Positions 23,231-37,200 are shown, counted from the first letter of the stretch. The stretch: DNA of 64,000 bases from Prinia subflava (GCF_021018805.1 NC_086283.1:16396162-16460161), one strand, 5' to 3'. Translations and numbers: made by a program. The notes: a model not told the origin generated them from the letters alone.

Positions 23231-25033
23231 AAGCAACTTACATGAGCGTCACCATCATTATCATCATCACCATCACCATTTACCTTCCCCAGTGCAAAAA
23301 CAAATTGTCTCCAGAGGGGATGAGGAGCTAGTAGCAGCTCCTCCACCCAGGGTGCTGGCAGCAGACATGGGCTGGCAGCTAGTGGCCCCATCCATCGCAG
23401 GGAGTTCCATGGGATGTGGCCGGTGAGTGCCAATGGCATGTAGCTATCCATATATTTGGGAGAAAGCATCGTGCTGAAGGCACAAGTCTTTAACCATCTG
23501 CAAGGCTAAGCGAGACCTACACTTCCCAAGCTCTGGTTTCAGTACTGCTGACCATCTTCATTTGCCAGCTGGCCACGGCACTTGACAGCTCAGGGACTGC
23601 TGAAATATCCTTCCTTGCATGGGAGCTTTGCACGGGAGCCCTGCACAAGTGCTTGTCATGCGTTTCCCCTTGAAAAATTATTCTTTCATCAATGGAGTTT
23701 TCACTTCCTGGGGATGGAAACCCCAAGGGAGAAAAAACCACCAAGGACTCCACTACCTATCCACCACCACTGCGTGTGGTGCACCCAGGGTTCATCTCGG
23801 GGCATTTGCAATCAGAACACCAAATTTCTTGCTGCTTGAGGAAAAAGAGAAAGGAAAAAAAAAGGTGGTTCTTTTGTTTCACTGATATTTGTAGTCTTTC
23901 TGGATTAAAAGATAAAAGTTTGCTGCAAGTTGTCCAGTACAAAAAGCACTGCTTCCTTTGGTAAAGCAACATTTAACGAGTATCTTTAGGATAGGAATTC
24001 TTTAGTTCTCGATTGCAGTTTATGCATTTCATAGGCTATATATTTGGGAAGCTGTGCTTTTCTGTCTTCCAGCAGATCCAAACCACTGCTTTGATTTGTT
24101 TGCTTGTATTATATCTGCTCCAGAAGTTTTCAGTATTTCTCTTGGAATTTGCTATGATGTGCTGGAAATTGCAAGTCAGCTTAGCTTAAACAAGAGCAGT
24201 TTTGATTATATGGGAGATGAAAGCAAATGGCACAGGAGTGATTGACGGGGCATGGATGCTGTGAGGTGGCAAGAGGCAGTTTTGGAGGCTGATGTAACAA
24301 GTTTGCCTGCCAGACAGTTCTGGTAAGGCACCTGCTGTCACATAGCTTCAGGTAAGCCACAGAAATATGCAGGGTTGAGCAATCAAAAATTTAAATCAAA
24401 TTTGAATAGAAAACCCCCAAATAAAACAGGATTGGTCAACATTAGCCCAGTATTAGCGTCTGAAAAGATGACTGGCCCTTGCATCTTTCCTTGGTTTCTA
24501 TTTCACTTACAGGACTTCACCCTTGAACTAGGTTTTAACATTTAACAGGTATCTTTAGGATAGGAATTCTTTAGTTCTCTGTTGCAGTTCATGTATTTCA
24601 TAGGTTATCTATTTGGGAAGCCCTAGAGCCTTCAAATGTTTGACGTACTCAAATCTGTCCCTCTTCCTCAGTGCTCCCCTGTCCCTTACCAATGATGACA
24701 CATTTCTGCTAAAAACTATCCAGTCCTGTCCCAAATCAGACATGGTGCTGAGTCCACTTTGACCACCTTCGCTGCACCTGCAGCATGAGTGGACAGGCTC
24801 TCTGCTTTAACACACGGGAGGCTTCAGACTCCTGTAAATCCACCTCATCTCAGTTTAAACACTTCTGCTTTCCAGAAACGTGGAGTCCAAAGGGCAGAGG
24901 AGTAGATAAGAAAAATCCTAAAGGAGATTTAACACTGCATATGAAAATGCTGAGATGCTAAAGCAATTCCAAATGTGTCTTTTAATATCTAAATAATTAA
25001 GTACCTCATACCAGTATAAGCAATGAAGGATGT

Positions 25034-26395
25034 TGTCGTGGTTGCAAGGGAAGTGAATTATTTTTCCAGGGGGATGTGGGCAGTCCAATCAGTAATCAGC
25101 TTTTCTGCTGGCACCTAGATTGGTCACTCGGAGGTTTGGACACGCCTCTGAGGACACAAAGAGTTAAAAGCAGGAGTCTAGGGAGTTCGGCCTCTTTTTC
25201 AGATCCCGGTTTCAGCAGAGAGACGTGTCCGGCCTCCTTCCCTTGCCCAGCAACGAGGCTGGGTGGGGGAGGGGAAACACGTGGTCGGCTCAGGTAAGCC
25301 GGAGCCCCCGGGGGGGGGGAGAAGAGAGGGGACAGGACTGGAACTGAGCTGCCCCGTCCAGGATGGAGGGGTGGAAAACTGTGGAAGTGCCTTCTGTGTG
25401 TGCTCACCCCCCCCCCCCCCAAACTCCGGGAGAAGGTGCCCAGCCACGTGAGAGTTGTGGAGCCTGGGAGTGCCTGAGCCTGCACCCTGCCGAGAAAAAA
25501 ACTGTTAACCCTTGTGTAGCAGAAAGAAACTTTTCTTAGACATTGATTCTCATGACTGGTGGTTTCGGAGAGAGGGAAGCGGCCTGAGACTGAGATGATA
25601 AAGCATGATTGGAAGGAACCCGATGGAAGAATGAGAGGAGTAGCCTTCTGAGCTGGACTTCTCTTGCATAATGTCAGCCATGGACTGAACTTAAGTCTCT
25701 TTTGAACATAAACTGCATTTTTGGGTGGATGCAGCTGCCCTGCTTTTGCTACAGTGACTGGCACTTGAAGAGTGGAGCGAGAAGAGAAGCAAGGGGGAGG
25801 GTGAGGTGGCGCCCTCTGCCCTCAGGGCAGACCTGCTCCTGGAACCCCGGCCCCTGGGTAAAAAGGGGAGAGCTCGGCATGCAGCATCCTTAAAAAGCCC
25901 TGTATGTAGTTTTGGCCTATGAGACAGCGGTGAGAGCGCTGGACATAGGAAAAAGAGAGAGTCACCCTGGCAGACTTCTCTGGGCGGTGCCACGGGTGAC
26001 ATGGGAACACATAAGGAGTAGACCTGTGTGTTCTGGAGAACAGTCTGTGGTGCCAGAGAGATTCCTCTCTCCCTTGCTGAATTGAAGATTAGGGTTTTTT
26101 TGAGTGGTGATTGTTTGATCTAAAACCCAAAGGTTGGTCTCTGAAAAGTGATGGGTGGGGAGGTAGAAACTGGGAGAAGAAATGTTCTAAGAAGTTTTTA
26201 TTTCTGTCTGTGTGTGTGTTTAAGAGTATTTCTGTCCCTGTTCTTATGTAATTAATAAAGTTTTGGTGGGGTTTTTTTTGTTTTCAAGATTTAAGCCTGC
26301 TCTGCTCTGTTCCTGATCACATCCCACAGGAGTTGTTACAGAAAAAACATATATTCATGGGTGCATTAACATCTGGCCAGTGCCAACCCATGACA
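25034..26395 (+). mobile_element. Solo LTR of an endogenous retrovirus, 1,362 bp (LTR-A)
   Basis: The insertion starts TGTCGTGG and ends CCATGACA, giving near-perfect short inverted ends with TG...CA. It is flanked by the 5-bp duplication GATGT at 25,029-25,033 and 26,396-26,400. The equivalent locus in copy 1 (near 8,128) is the empty site with one GATGT. An AATAAA lies at 26,254-26,259, followed by a GT/T-rich stretch, as expected near the R region. No gag, pol or env remains. The 5-bp duplication fits ERVL-type or some other avian ERVs; family naming needs a repeat library. Confidence 0.9.
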
Positions 26396-27289
26396 GATGT
26401 GGATGTGATGACCAGGGCGACTTTGCTTCAGTTCCCAGACACAAGACTCAAAGTATTGGGAAAGTCATCCCCCACCCATTCTTCAACACTCAACATGTAG
26501 CCAGTTACCTAAAAGCAACTATTGTAATCACTGAATTGTTGCATGAAATGATCTTCCTCGTGTAAAGCATGAGGTGGAAATATCCTTATTCAGCCGTGGA
26601 TGAATTTCCAGGCCTCTCCCCATACCAGAGTGCGCCCAATGGGACCAGGTGCTAAGGGGCATCCCTGCATGTGGCAGGGCTGAGATGGGTTCCCTGGTGC
26701 TCTCAGGAGCCTCAGCCCAGTCCACAGGTCCAGTGGCAGCACGTTTAGAAGGAAAACCAGTTATGAATTGCACTTCTTTTTGATGTTTCACCTTTCATAG
26801 CAGAGCAGGGCCTCGGGAAGAATGTGTTGTTCCTGGGGACAGAGCAAACGTCCTCAGCCCTGTTGTGAAATGCTGTAGAGGAGCAGCTGAACACGTGAAA
26901 ATGTCCAGTCTTCAGAGACTTGAAATAAGGATCTGAATGGTTAGATCCTTTCAACAGTGTGGGGAAAAACACCCAAAACAACAAACCTCTGATTTTACTT
27001 TAATTCCTGTTTACTAGGATTGAAGTTAAAACAGCGGCAGACAAATCAACCTGGGGGAGGGCAGTTAAGGAAGGGTTTAAATTTCCTTTCTCTTTGGGGA
27101 GGAGTGTTCTGGTGGGGTTTCTTTAGGCACAGGAAGGCTCCAGTGAGGCTCAGACTCCTCAGGCTGAAGGCGGCGGGAGGTGCAGCTCTGGCCCTCTGTG
27201 CCCCGTGAGGCTCCATGTGCAGAGCTGTGCCTGGCGGTGCCCAGCAGCAGCAGGATGTGCCTGTGGAGCAGGGCCGGAGGGGCCGTGGG

Positions 27290-27610
27290 GATGTGCGGAG
27301 GCCTGGAGCCCCTGTCCTGTGCAGCCAGGCTGGCAGAGCCGGGGCTGAGCAGCCTGGAGGGGGGCAGGGCCCGAGGAGGCCTCCCTGCGGCCTCCCTGTG
27401 CCTGAAGGGGGCAGAGAGGCACGGGGAAGGGGAAGGGTTTGGGACCAGAACAGGGGAGATTGGGACCAGATGTTTGGAAGGACCGTGAGGGTGGGGAGAC
27501 CTTGGAACGGGCTGCCCAGAGAAGCTGTGGGTGCCCCGTGCCTGGAACGTTCCAGGCCAGGCTGGACAGGGCCCTGAGCACCCTGATCTGGTGGGTGGCA
27601 GCAGCACCGG
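27290..27610 (+). mobile_element. CR1-type LINE fragment (R copy)
   Basis: This is the plus-strand version of the CR1 fragment in the right arm. It ends about 130-250 bp upstream of the first exon of the R gene. Confidence 0.7.
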
Positions 27611-27739
27611 GTGATGGTTGAGGTGCCTCCGTGGCGTGCTGGAACTGCATGGGTGAGCAAAGCGGACACCTGTTCCCTGGGCATGGAATGTTGGCCCCGG
27701 TTGCCAGGGGCACTCCCGCTCCCAAGGTTCTGTTGGCAC

Positions 27740-28226
27740 GGAGTCTGTTGAGCCAGTTGACGGGTTCTCTGCTGCGCAGCAGACGTGGAGCATCCGTCTT
27801 CTCCGTCCCGCTTGGGAACAGAGAGCGATTTGGCGACACTTGCAAGCCAAACTCTGGACTGACTGCAGAGGTGAGTGCAGACTGTTCTGGAAAAGGCTTC
27901 TGATGCTGAGCGGCTGGGCTGGGCTGCAGCATGGGCTGCAGGGGGGCTCAAGTGCCAAAGGCGTGGACTCCCCCTCTAGCTTTGGACAGGAACTGGAGGC
28001 TTGGGAAGGGGAGCTTTACGGCATGGGGGTGTTCAGGAAAAGTGGCATTCCAAATAGATAATTTCCCCTCTACCTTTCTGATAGGTTTGGAAGAGCAGAT
28101 TTATATATCTCCAAAGATCTGCAGTGGACTACCTAAAGGAACCAAAGGGATTGATCACATCCCTGGCATTCCTTTGTTGGTGTTTGTCCCACTTACTTTG
28201 GCGGTGGATTTTGATCACAAAACCCC
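27740..28226 (+). other. 5' UTR exons of RNF4-like copy R
   Basis: A first exon, start estimated only, ends at 27,870 before GTGAGT. A second exon begins at 28,085 after a pyrimidine-rich acceptor (ctacctttctgatag) and runs to 28,235, with the ATG at 28,227. No ATG precedes it within that exon, which supports the start choice. Confidence 0.55.
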
Positions 28227-31200
28227 ATGAGCTCAGTAAGTACTTTGCTACTCAATGCAAACCTGATTCTTGAAACGTTTTCCAGAGTCTTTCTAGAAGG
28301 GATTTCAAGAGTTTGTAGCAAATGCACAGGAGCAGAAACCTTTGAAAAGTTCATGTAACTTGATGTTCTGAGATATGGGAGGTTTTGAATCTCTGTGCGT
28401 GTTGGCAGTAGTCCAAAAATGCCTACAGTGTGAGCCGCAACCTGATAGAATTGTGAACTGGTCTCCTACTTTTCAAACCACTGGGACAGGCTCGTTCATG
28501 GTGAGGCGGCTTGTCAGAGATGAGGGGTGATGTCTTTTCCCTGCAGTCGTGTGCTCAGGTGGGAATGGCCTGTAGCACCACTGGATGCATATTGCAGCCT
28601 TTGCAGGAGTGTTTCCTGTATGCGTGTGTGCTGTCATTGGTGTTGCAGAGAACAAGGGCCGTGTTAATCTTACTGCCACAGGAAATGCTAAGGCTTTGCT
28701 CTCTCTCAGCGAAAGCGCCCGGGAGGAGCAGTTGATTCCGGACCAGCTCAGAAGCGGAGCAGGCTGCTGCCCTCCAGCGTTGGTGGGACTTCACAGACAC
28801 AGCCAAGAGACCTTGAGCAAAGTGGCACCGCTGCTTTGGAGCCTGGTAAGAACAGAAACTGCTTCTGGGCGTGAGGACCTGCTGGCCATGTGCTCTTGCC
28901 ACTTTCCAGGCCCTTTAGCAGGAAGGAAGGGAAAGCGTGGGGTTGAGGGAGAGCCTGGTATGGCATCCCTGCACAACAAGCCTTGTGACAAGTGTTTTGG
29001 TTTGTTACTGAGCTGGATACACTGACTGCTAGTGGGGGTTGAGCTGTGTAGCAAAGGTCCTCAAGTGGTGCTCAAACACCTGGATGTGTGTTCTGATAAG
29101 GTGGCAGTCACTGCAGCTGCCGCAGTGAAGGGTGGCAAGCTGAGTGTGGGATGTCCCGAGCTGGACAAAGAGAAGGAAAATTTGTCATCAGCTGTGGCCC
29201 ACCCGTCAGGGGAAGATGTACAGCATGGTAGTGTAAAATTAGGATCCCCTCTAGTGTTGGTTGTGTTTTTTCTCCAGTGTGTTAAACATTCCCCTATGTG
29301 AGATGAAGAATCGATTGATGTGAACCTCCCGTAAGCTGGTTCATCCAGCAGAATTTGTGAGGGGCTAAGCTGCTCTTCCTCTTGTGCTGCCCCTTCAGAG
29401 GACAGGACTGGCAATGCCCCCATTGGATGGCTGAGGCCAAAGCTTGACTGGAATGTTGGACACAATCCTGAAAAAAAGAGACCTAGGGCATAGTGCATCC
29501 AACCACAGCCTGTTCCACCGTGGCAGCCCATTCCATTCCTCTGCAGTCTCTGATCTTGATTCTAACATTGTCTTTTTTCACCTGGTGCAGAAATCATAGA
29601 TCTGACAGGTGAAGATGTCATAGATCTCACAGGTGAATCTTCTGAGCCTGAGGTCATCATTATCAGTGATGATGAGTCTGCTGTGGTAAGTAGTGACGGG
29701 CACACTTCTCTCAGTCTTGCAGTCAGATTAGTTTCTCTTGAGTTCCCAGGCCTGTCTTCTGGCATCCAACTCTCTCTCTGAGTATCACCTGCAGAGAGTC
29801 GGGGGAGTAATCAGAAAGAGGTTGTTGCTTCAGGGATTTAAAGAAATAGAAAACTTTGCCAGTTTGGTGAAGAAAGAGGGAAAGAAACAGCTCCAGGCCA
29901 AAGGCAATGGCAAAATGAAATGGGGGAGCAGAAAGTAGTGTGGTCAGGTGGTTCCTAATCTGTCTCCATTTCTACCCCACTGCAGGACAGGGAGCAGAGC
30001 CAGCAGCAGCCACCTGTTTCCAGTGCATCCGAGAATTCTGCCGAGCCACTGGCAAGGGAAGATGAAGAAGACATCAGTGATTTTGATGAGTATGTGACAG
30101 ATAAATTGACTCTCTTAACTCAGATTTCTGATACGTAACAGAAAGAGTTTTTTGCCAGCTTTTTTGTTCTGCTTGATTCTGTGCCAGAAGTTCAGGATTG
30201 GAATAGAGTGGCCTGACAGAAAGGGAAGTAATTAAAAACAAAACAAGCAAATATAATGCAGGAGAAACCATTCTTCTCCGTGCATGAAGCCATCACTGAA
30301 TGTTTCTTCAGTATGGCTTGAAATGCTTGCAGTATGCAAGCTCTGGGAATGATGTGTTGCTGGGCTGAGAGGCTGCTAAATCAAACTAGGGCATATTTTA
30401 AGGACCAACTTTGTTTTTTCTTTTGGTAACGCTTGTTGCCCAGTGAAGGAAATGGCTGCATGTTTAAATGGCTGCATGTTCTGGTTCTGTTCTCTCTAGT
30501 GATTGGCTACGACATAATTTTGATCGTCCATATTGGTCAGATGAGGACTCCGAGGTGAGGATCCACATGTTCTTGTCCTTTCTGCTTTGTGGGAGGGGAG
30601 GGGACAGAGGAGGAGCTGGACAACTCAGTTGTCTCCAGTGGGGTGGTACAGGCAGCTGTCTGGAAGCACAGCCCTTGCTGGGAAGCTCCAGCTTGCACAT
30701 TCCTCTTAGTCCCTCCTTGGCGGTGTCCACAGAGGGAGAAGCCCTTGGAAGGATGGCTGTGGCCCATCTGTGCGTTCCTTGCAGTTCTAGCATGGAGTGA
30801 CAGACTGCACAGACTCCAAGTTCTGTTTGCCTGGTGCCAGTAGGGCAGCAAACAGGAATTCTTTACTCTCAATTCCTGTTGTGGTTTTGTGTCTTCAGCA
30901 GCAGTTCACCTTCTACGGAGTGTTTATGGCTTTCACATTTGAGGTTTCCCTTCTGCGGGAGAAAGAGGGAGAGAAACAGCTCTGGGCCCAAACCCAGTTC
31001 GGGAGCTGAAACTGGGGAGGAAGGTCTTCCGATGGTTCCAAATCTGTCTCCATTTCTACCCCACTGCAGGACAGGGAGCAGAGCCAGCAGCAGCCACCTG
31101 TTTCCAGTGCATCCGAGAATTCTGCCGAGCCACTGGCAAGGGAAGATGAAGAAGACATCAGCGATTTTGATGAGTATGTGACAGATAAATTGACTCTCTA

Positions 31201-34200
31201 AACTCAGATTTCCGATACGTAACAGAAAGAGTTTTTTGCCAAGCTTTTGTGTTCTGCTTGATTCTGTGCCAGAAGTTCAGGATTGGAATAGAGTGGCCTG
31301 TCTGGAAAAGTAATAATAAATACAACAACAACGCAACAAAAAAAGAACACCACAAAAAACCAACCTGCAAAATCTAGCAGAAACCTTTCTCGTCTGTTCA
31401 CAAAGCCATTGATCAGAATGGCTTTATACACACTGAAATTCTTGCAGTACATGAAAGTTCTTGGAAGGATTGTGTTGCTGGGATGGGATATTGCAAACTC
31501 AGTCTAAGGAATGCTTCAATTACTGACCGTTTGTGTACTGGTAACTCTTGGTTCACAGTGAAATTAATGGCTGCATGTTCTCTCTGGTTCTGTTCTCTCT
31601 AGCCCATGGCCAGCAGGTCCTGCTAGTCCTCCCAGCAGTGATGATGACGACTCCGAGGTGAGGATGCACATGTTGGTTTGTTCATCCAGCATGAAGTGTT
31701 GAGGGCTAGGACAGCAGAATTTGCTCTTTTGGGGGAGAAAGAGAGACAGAAACAGCTCCAGGCCAAATTGAATCAGGGAACTGAAACAAGGGAGCAGGGA
31801 GGAAAGGGTTGAGGTGGTTTCTAAGTGCCCCCATTTCTATCCCACTGCAGGACTGGGAGCCCCCAAATTCTTTCAGAAGAGCTGAGAATTCTGCTGAGCG
31901 AGCAGCAAGGGATGCTGAAGAGGAACTAAGAGATTATCAAGGGTATGTGAGAGAGAAACTCTCCCTCTAGGTTCTGATCTATGGCAAAGCCATTTTTTTG
32001 CCAAGCTTTTGGGTTCTGTTAGATTCTGTGGCAAAACATCAGACTTGGAATACAGTGTCCTGAATAGGAGTAGTGAGAAAAACCAAGCAGCAAAATAGAG
32101 CCGAAGCCTTTCTTCTCTGTGTAGGAAGCCATTCTTAAATGTTTCTTAAATCAGGCTTGAGATATTTGGAAATGTTTGCAGTAGTTCAAAACTCTGGGAA
32201 TGATTGTTTTGCTGGGCTGGGATGTTGCTAAACCAGAACAGGGAATATTTCAATTTCTGACAGTTTATGTTTCAGTAATCCTTGGTGCCCAGTGAAATTA
32301 ATGCTACGTGTACTTGTGGTTCTGTTCTCTTTAGCAGATGGCCAGACAGTGTAGACCTTTCTCGATTCTGGATGCATTCTTACTCAGATGTAAGGACCCG
32401 CACCTCCACCCCAAGTCCAGTTAGGGAAATGAAGCAGGGGGAGCATGGAAGAGGGTGTTCAGGTGGTTCCTAAGTCGCCTCCATTTCTACTCCCTTGCAA
32501 CAGTGGTGGTATTTGCGGCGACAGCCACGTCTCGTCAGAGCAGAAGAGAATTCAGCTGGGCTAGGGATGAGGAGCAATGAACAGGAACAAAGAAATACTG
32601 GGTACGTAAGAGAAAATGTGTCTACAAAATCTGATTTCTACTATAGAGTAGAAACATTTTTTCCAAGCTTTTGGGGTCTGCTTGATTCTATGTGAAAAAA
32701 TCTGACTTAGCATCTAGTCTCTCTTAGCATATTGAGTCTCTCTCCCAGAGAGAGATCCAACCAACTTAAGCAAGGCAAACACCAAAGTGCAGAAGACACC
32801 TTACTCCTCTCTTTCAGATGATGGCATGCTTCTTAGAGAATGGCCTGAGCTGCACTGCAGTACATAAAAGCTTTTGGAATGATTGTGGTGCTGGGCTGGG
32901 ACGTTGCTAAATCAGAAGAGGAGATGTTTCAATTTCTTACGATTTATGTATTGATAACCTTTGATGGACAGTGGAATTAAATAGTAGAATGAATGGCTGC
33001 ATGTTCTTTCTGGTTCTGTTTCCTTAGTGCACAGCCAGCAGGTCCTGCCAGTCCTCCACCTAGTGAGGCTGAAGACTCTGAGGTGAGGATCCACATGTCC
33101 TTGTCCTTTCTGCTTTGTGGGAGGGGAGGGGACAGAGGAGGAGCTGGACAACTCAGTTGTCTCCAGTGGGGTGGTACAGGCAGCTGTCTGGAAGCACAGC
33201 CCTTGCTGGGAAGCTCCAGCTTGCACATTCCTCTTAGTCTCTCCTTGGCGGTGTCCACAGAGGGAGAAGCCCTTGGCAGGATGGCTGTGGCCCATCTGTG
33301 CGTTCCTTGCAGTTCTAGCATGGAGTGGCAGACTGCACAGACTCCAAGTTCTGTTTGCCTGGTGCCAGTAGGGCAGCAAACAGGAATTCTTTACTCTCAA
33401 TTCCTGTTGTGGTTTTGTGTCTTCAGCAGCAGTGCACCTTCTACGGAGTGTTTATGGCTTTCACATTTGAGGTTTCCCTTCTGAGGGAGAAAGAGGGAGA
33501 GAAACAGCTCTGGGCCCAAACCCAGTTCGGGAGCTGAAACTGGGGAGGAAGGTCTTCCGATGGTTCCTAATCTGTCTCCATTTCTACCCCACTGCAGGAT
33601 AGGGAGCAGAGCCAGCAGCAGCCACCTGTTTCCAGTGCATCCGAGAATTCTGCCGAGCCACTGGCAAGGGAAGATGAAGAAGACATCAGCTATTTTGATG
33701 AGTATGTGACAGATAAATTGACTCTCTTAACTCAGATTTCTGATACGTAACAGAAAGAGTTTTTTGCCAAATTTTGTGTTCTGCTTGATTCTGTGCCAGA
33801 AGTTCAGGATTGGAATAGAGTGGCCTGACAGAAAGGGAAGTAATTAAAAACAAAACAAGCAAATAAAATGCAGGAGAAACCATTCTTCTCCGTGCATGAA
33901 GCCATCACTGAATGTTTCTTCAGTATGGCTTGAAATGCTTGCAGTATGCAAGCTCTTTACTGAGAGGTTGCTAAATCAAACTAGGGCATATTTTAAGGAC
34001 CAACTTTGTTTTTTCTTTTGGTAATGCTTGTTGCCCAGTGAAAGAAATGGCTGCATGTTTAAATGGCTGCATGTTCTGGTTCTGTTCTCTCTAGTGATTG
34101 GCTACGACGTAATTTTGATCGTCCATATTGGTCAGATGAGGACTCTGAGGTGAGGATCCACATGTTCTTGTCCTTTCTGCTGTATTGGAGGAGTGCTGGA

Positions 34201-37200
34201 CAACTCAGTTGTCTCCAGTGGGGTGGTACAGGCAGCTATCTGGAAGCACAGCCCTTGCTGGGAAGCTCCAGCTTGCACATTCCTCTTAGTCCCTCCTTGG
34301 CGGTGTCCACAGAGGGAGAAGCCCTTGGAAGGATGGCTGTGGCCCATCTGTGCGTTCCTTGCAGTTCTAGCATGGAGTGGCAGACTGCACAGACTCCAAG
34401 TTCTGTTTGCCTGGTGCCAGTAGGGCAGCAAACAGGAATTCTTTACTCTCAATTCCTGTTGTGGATTTGTGTCTTCAGCAGCAGTTCACCTTCTACGGAG
34501 TGTTTATGGCTTTCACATTTGAGGTTTCCCTTCAGAGGGAGAAAGAGGGAATAAAACAGCTCCGGGCCCAGTTAGGGAACAGAAACCCTGGGGGAGGCAG
34601 GAGGGTGTTCAGGTGGATCCTAAGCTGCCTTTGTTTCTACCTAGTTGCAGCAGTGAGTGCACAATCAGCAGCACTCACTTGTTTGTTTTCAGGGCAGCAG
34701 CTCTTTGTGCTACTGCTTTGAATGCTCTTATCCAAACTGAGACGGTGATACCCAACACTTCTTCACCTCCTCTGCTTTAACTGCTTTCTGAGCAGAGGGT
34801 TGCATGCAGCACAGGGGGCTCAACAAAGCTAACTGTATCTTCTTTTCTCTCCCTTCCCATGTGCATTGATGGAAGCTTCCTGCAGGTGAGTTGATGTTCT
34901 ACAGTTGGTAATGGAATTGTCCTAAATGTAATTGTTATTATTTTTTGGCTTTTCTTTTCATTTTTCAAGAGACTCAAGCAGCAGGGATTGAAAGTGCCTT
35001 TAGCAAAAGGCAAAGGACAGGGCTTTAATGGAGCAATAGAGCAAATATTTTGTGTTGGTCTGTAGCAGTATTGTCACAATGTGTGGAAGGGTTCAGCCTT
35101 AGTGTTTGGGAAAGTAGTTTAAGATAGTTTTTAACCCAGCTGAATAGAGTCCGTTTAAAATAGGAGCCATTAGTGACTATTTCTAGAACTCATTTCAAAT
35201 GTAGCTCTATGGAGAGAGAGAATAATAGATCTAACTTCTGAAAATTAAATTGCAGTGTGTGGACGAGAAAGGAGAAATGTTCCGCTGAACAACCAGGAAC
35301 AGGTGGATGGCTCTGGTAACCCAACAGGAGCCAACGATGCACCTGTGGCTGGCCCAGCTCCTGCAGGACAGGGATCAGAGGAGGAGGACACTGCAGATTC
35401 GGAGTACGTGCGGCTCTTGCCCTACCAAACACAGAACTTTGTGCCTTTTACTCTTTTCTGCGTAGGACTAAGTTACACTGCTATGCCTGGTTTATCTTTG
35501 AAGCCTCCCCATCCTCTACTTAGTTCCTTTCTTCTCCCAAGCTGCATGATGATTGAATGATACCATTTGCATTTGGGTGATGAAGGCAACCCAAGACACA
35601 TGTCAAACATGCACAGAACCTTAGAGATGAGCGAGGGGCTGTGGCAGGGAAGGGGGATTGGTCACAGACCATAGCTCAGTCTTGCATTTGCTTTTTCTGA
35701 CAAGCTCTAGTATCGATCTTAGATATGGAAATACTGCCATTCTTATCAATGAGGCTTGGCATCATGGGGCCAGCAGGCTGCAGCCAGGCAAATGGCAGCA
35801 GAAATTCCCTGCTGGAATGGTGCCAGCTGGCTGCTGTTCTCCTGGAGCTGGAGCCCTTCTCCCCAGGGTGGCCTTGCACACAGGCAGTTGTAGAGGTCAT
35901 GCTTTTACGGCCAGTGCTGGATGCCACAAGCCGTGATTTGTCTGCTTCTGTGATGGAGACCTTGTAGTTCAAGTTGGGTGCGTGCACAATAAAATCCTCA
36001 TTCTGCAGAGAAACAGGAAAGTTCTGCTGTAGGAGCACTCATCAGTAAAAGAAAAATGCAATGCATTAGCCTGATTCCATTAAACAAGGTGTCTGTGTCA
36101 CTAGGGAAGACAAAGACATGAGAAATATGGTAGAAGCTTTTCTAAAGTGGTTTCTTGGGATCGGGGGGAAAACACAGGTTTTAATCAAGCTGGTGTGCTT
36201 TGAGCCTTTTGGAAAGGCAGTGAAGGAGAGAACTTGAGCATGGAACTTTGAGGTGTCAGGTCTTAAACAGGCCGCCTAAAGGGCTTCTACTATTCTAAAC
36301 CATAGTGCATCCTGCCAGTGAATTTGTAGATGTTTAAGTTTTGGTTTCAAAGTCTGTGAACAAATCTCACCTCTAGGTTCATATAAAAATGGAATACTTT
36401 CTTCTTGCAGTCTCAAGCTTGTGAGTTACTGAATGTAACTGCTCTGTTTAGGTAAGGCTGAAAGAGCTCAGGGCTGCAGCATTGAACGTTGACCAAAGGC
36501 TCCTTCCTGGGGCTGGATCTTGCCAGAGCCAGGCAACAATTCTGTAGTTTAGAGCTGGGTCCTGGAATGAATATCCTGGGGTGAATAGTTCCCAGAGGAC
36601 TGGGATGTGGCTGCCTCCCAGCTTGGTGCTGTAGTTACAAGCTGTTACTGGTGACCTGCTGGAAGTCAATATTGTCACACACAAACTGGCCATGCTAGAG
36701 ACTGCAGCTCCTTCAAATCCCATGGCTGGGCGACTGACTGCACGTTTCTTCTGGTGAAAACCAGGACAACTCTTCCCCCCAAGTCCTCATTACATGCCAC
36801 AGAGTTAAAGACAGCAGGGTTCTTCAAAGGAAACCTGTCATGCCTAGTCAGTGCAGTTGCATGATTATGTGAGATTTTATGTATCAATAAACATTGCAGT
36901 GTGGTGATACTAACAGCTGCATATTCCTTCTGGTTCTCTTCCCTCTAGTGCCCAGCAAGGAGTTGTCATTAGGTGTCCAATTTGCTGGGATTTTTACTCA
37001 GAGGTAAGGATCCAGCTGTAGTCACCCTTTCTGCCTTGTGGGAGGAGGAGGAGGAGGAGGAGGAAGCCAGAAGGAGAGCTGCACAAGTCAGCTGGCTGAC
37101 GTGGGATGCTGTGGGCAGCTGGCTGGAAGCACAGCCCTTGCTGGGAAGCTCCCCAAGTCACTTCTTGGTGGTGAACGTAGAGGGAGAAGCCCTTGCCGAG

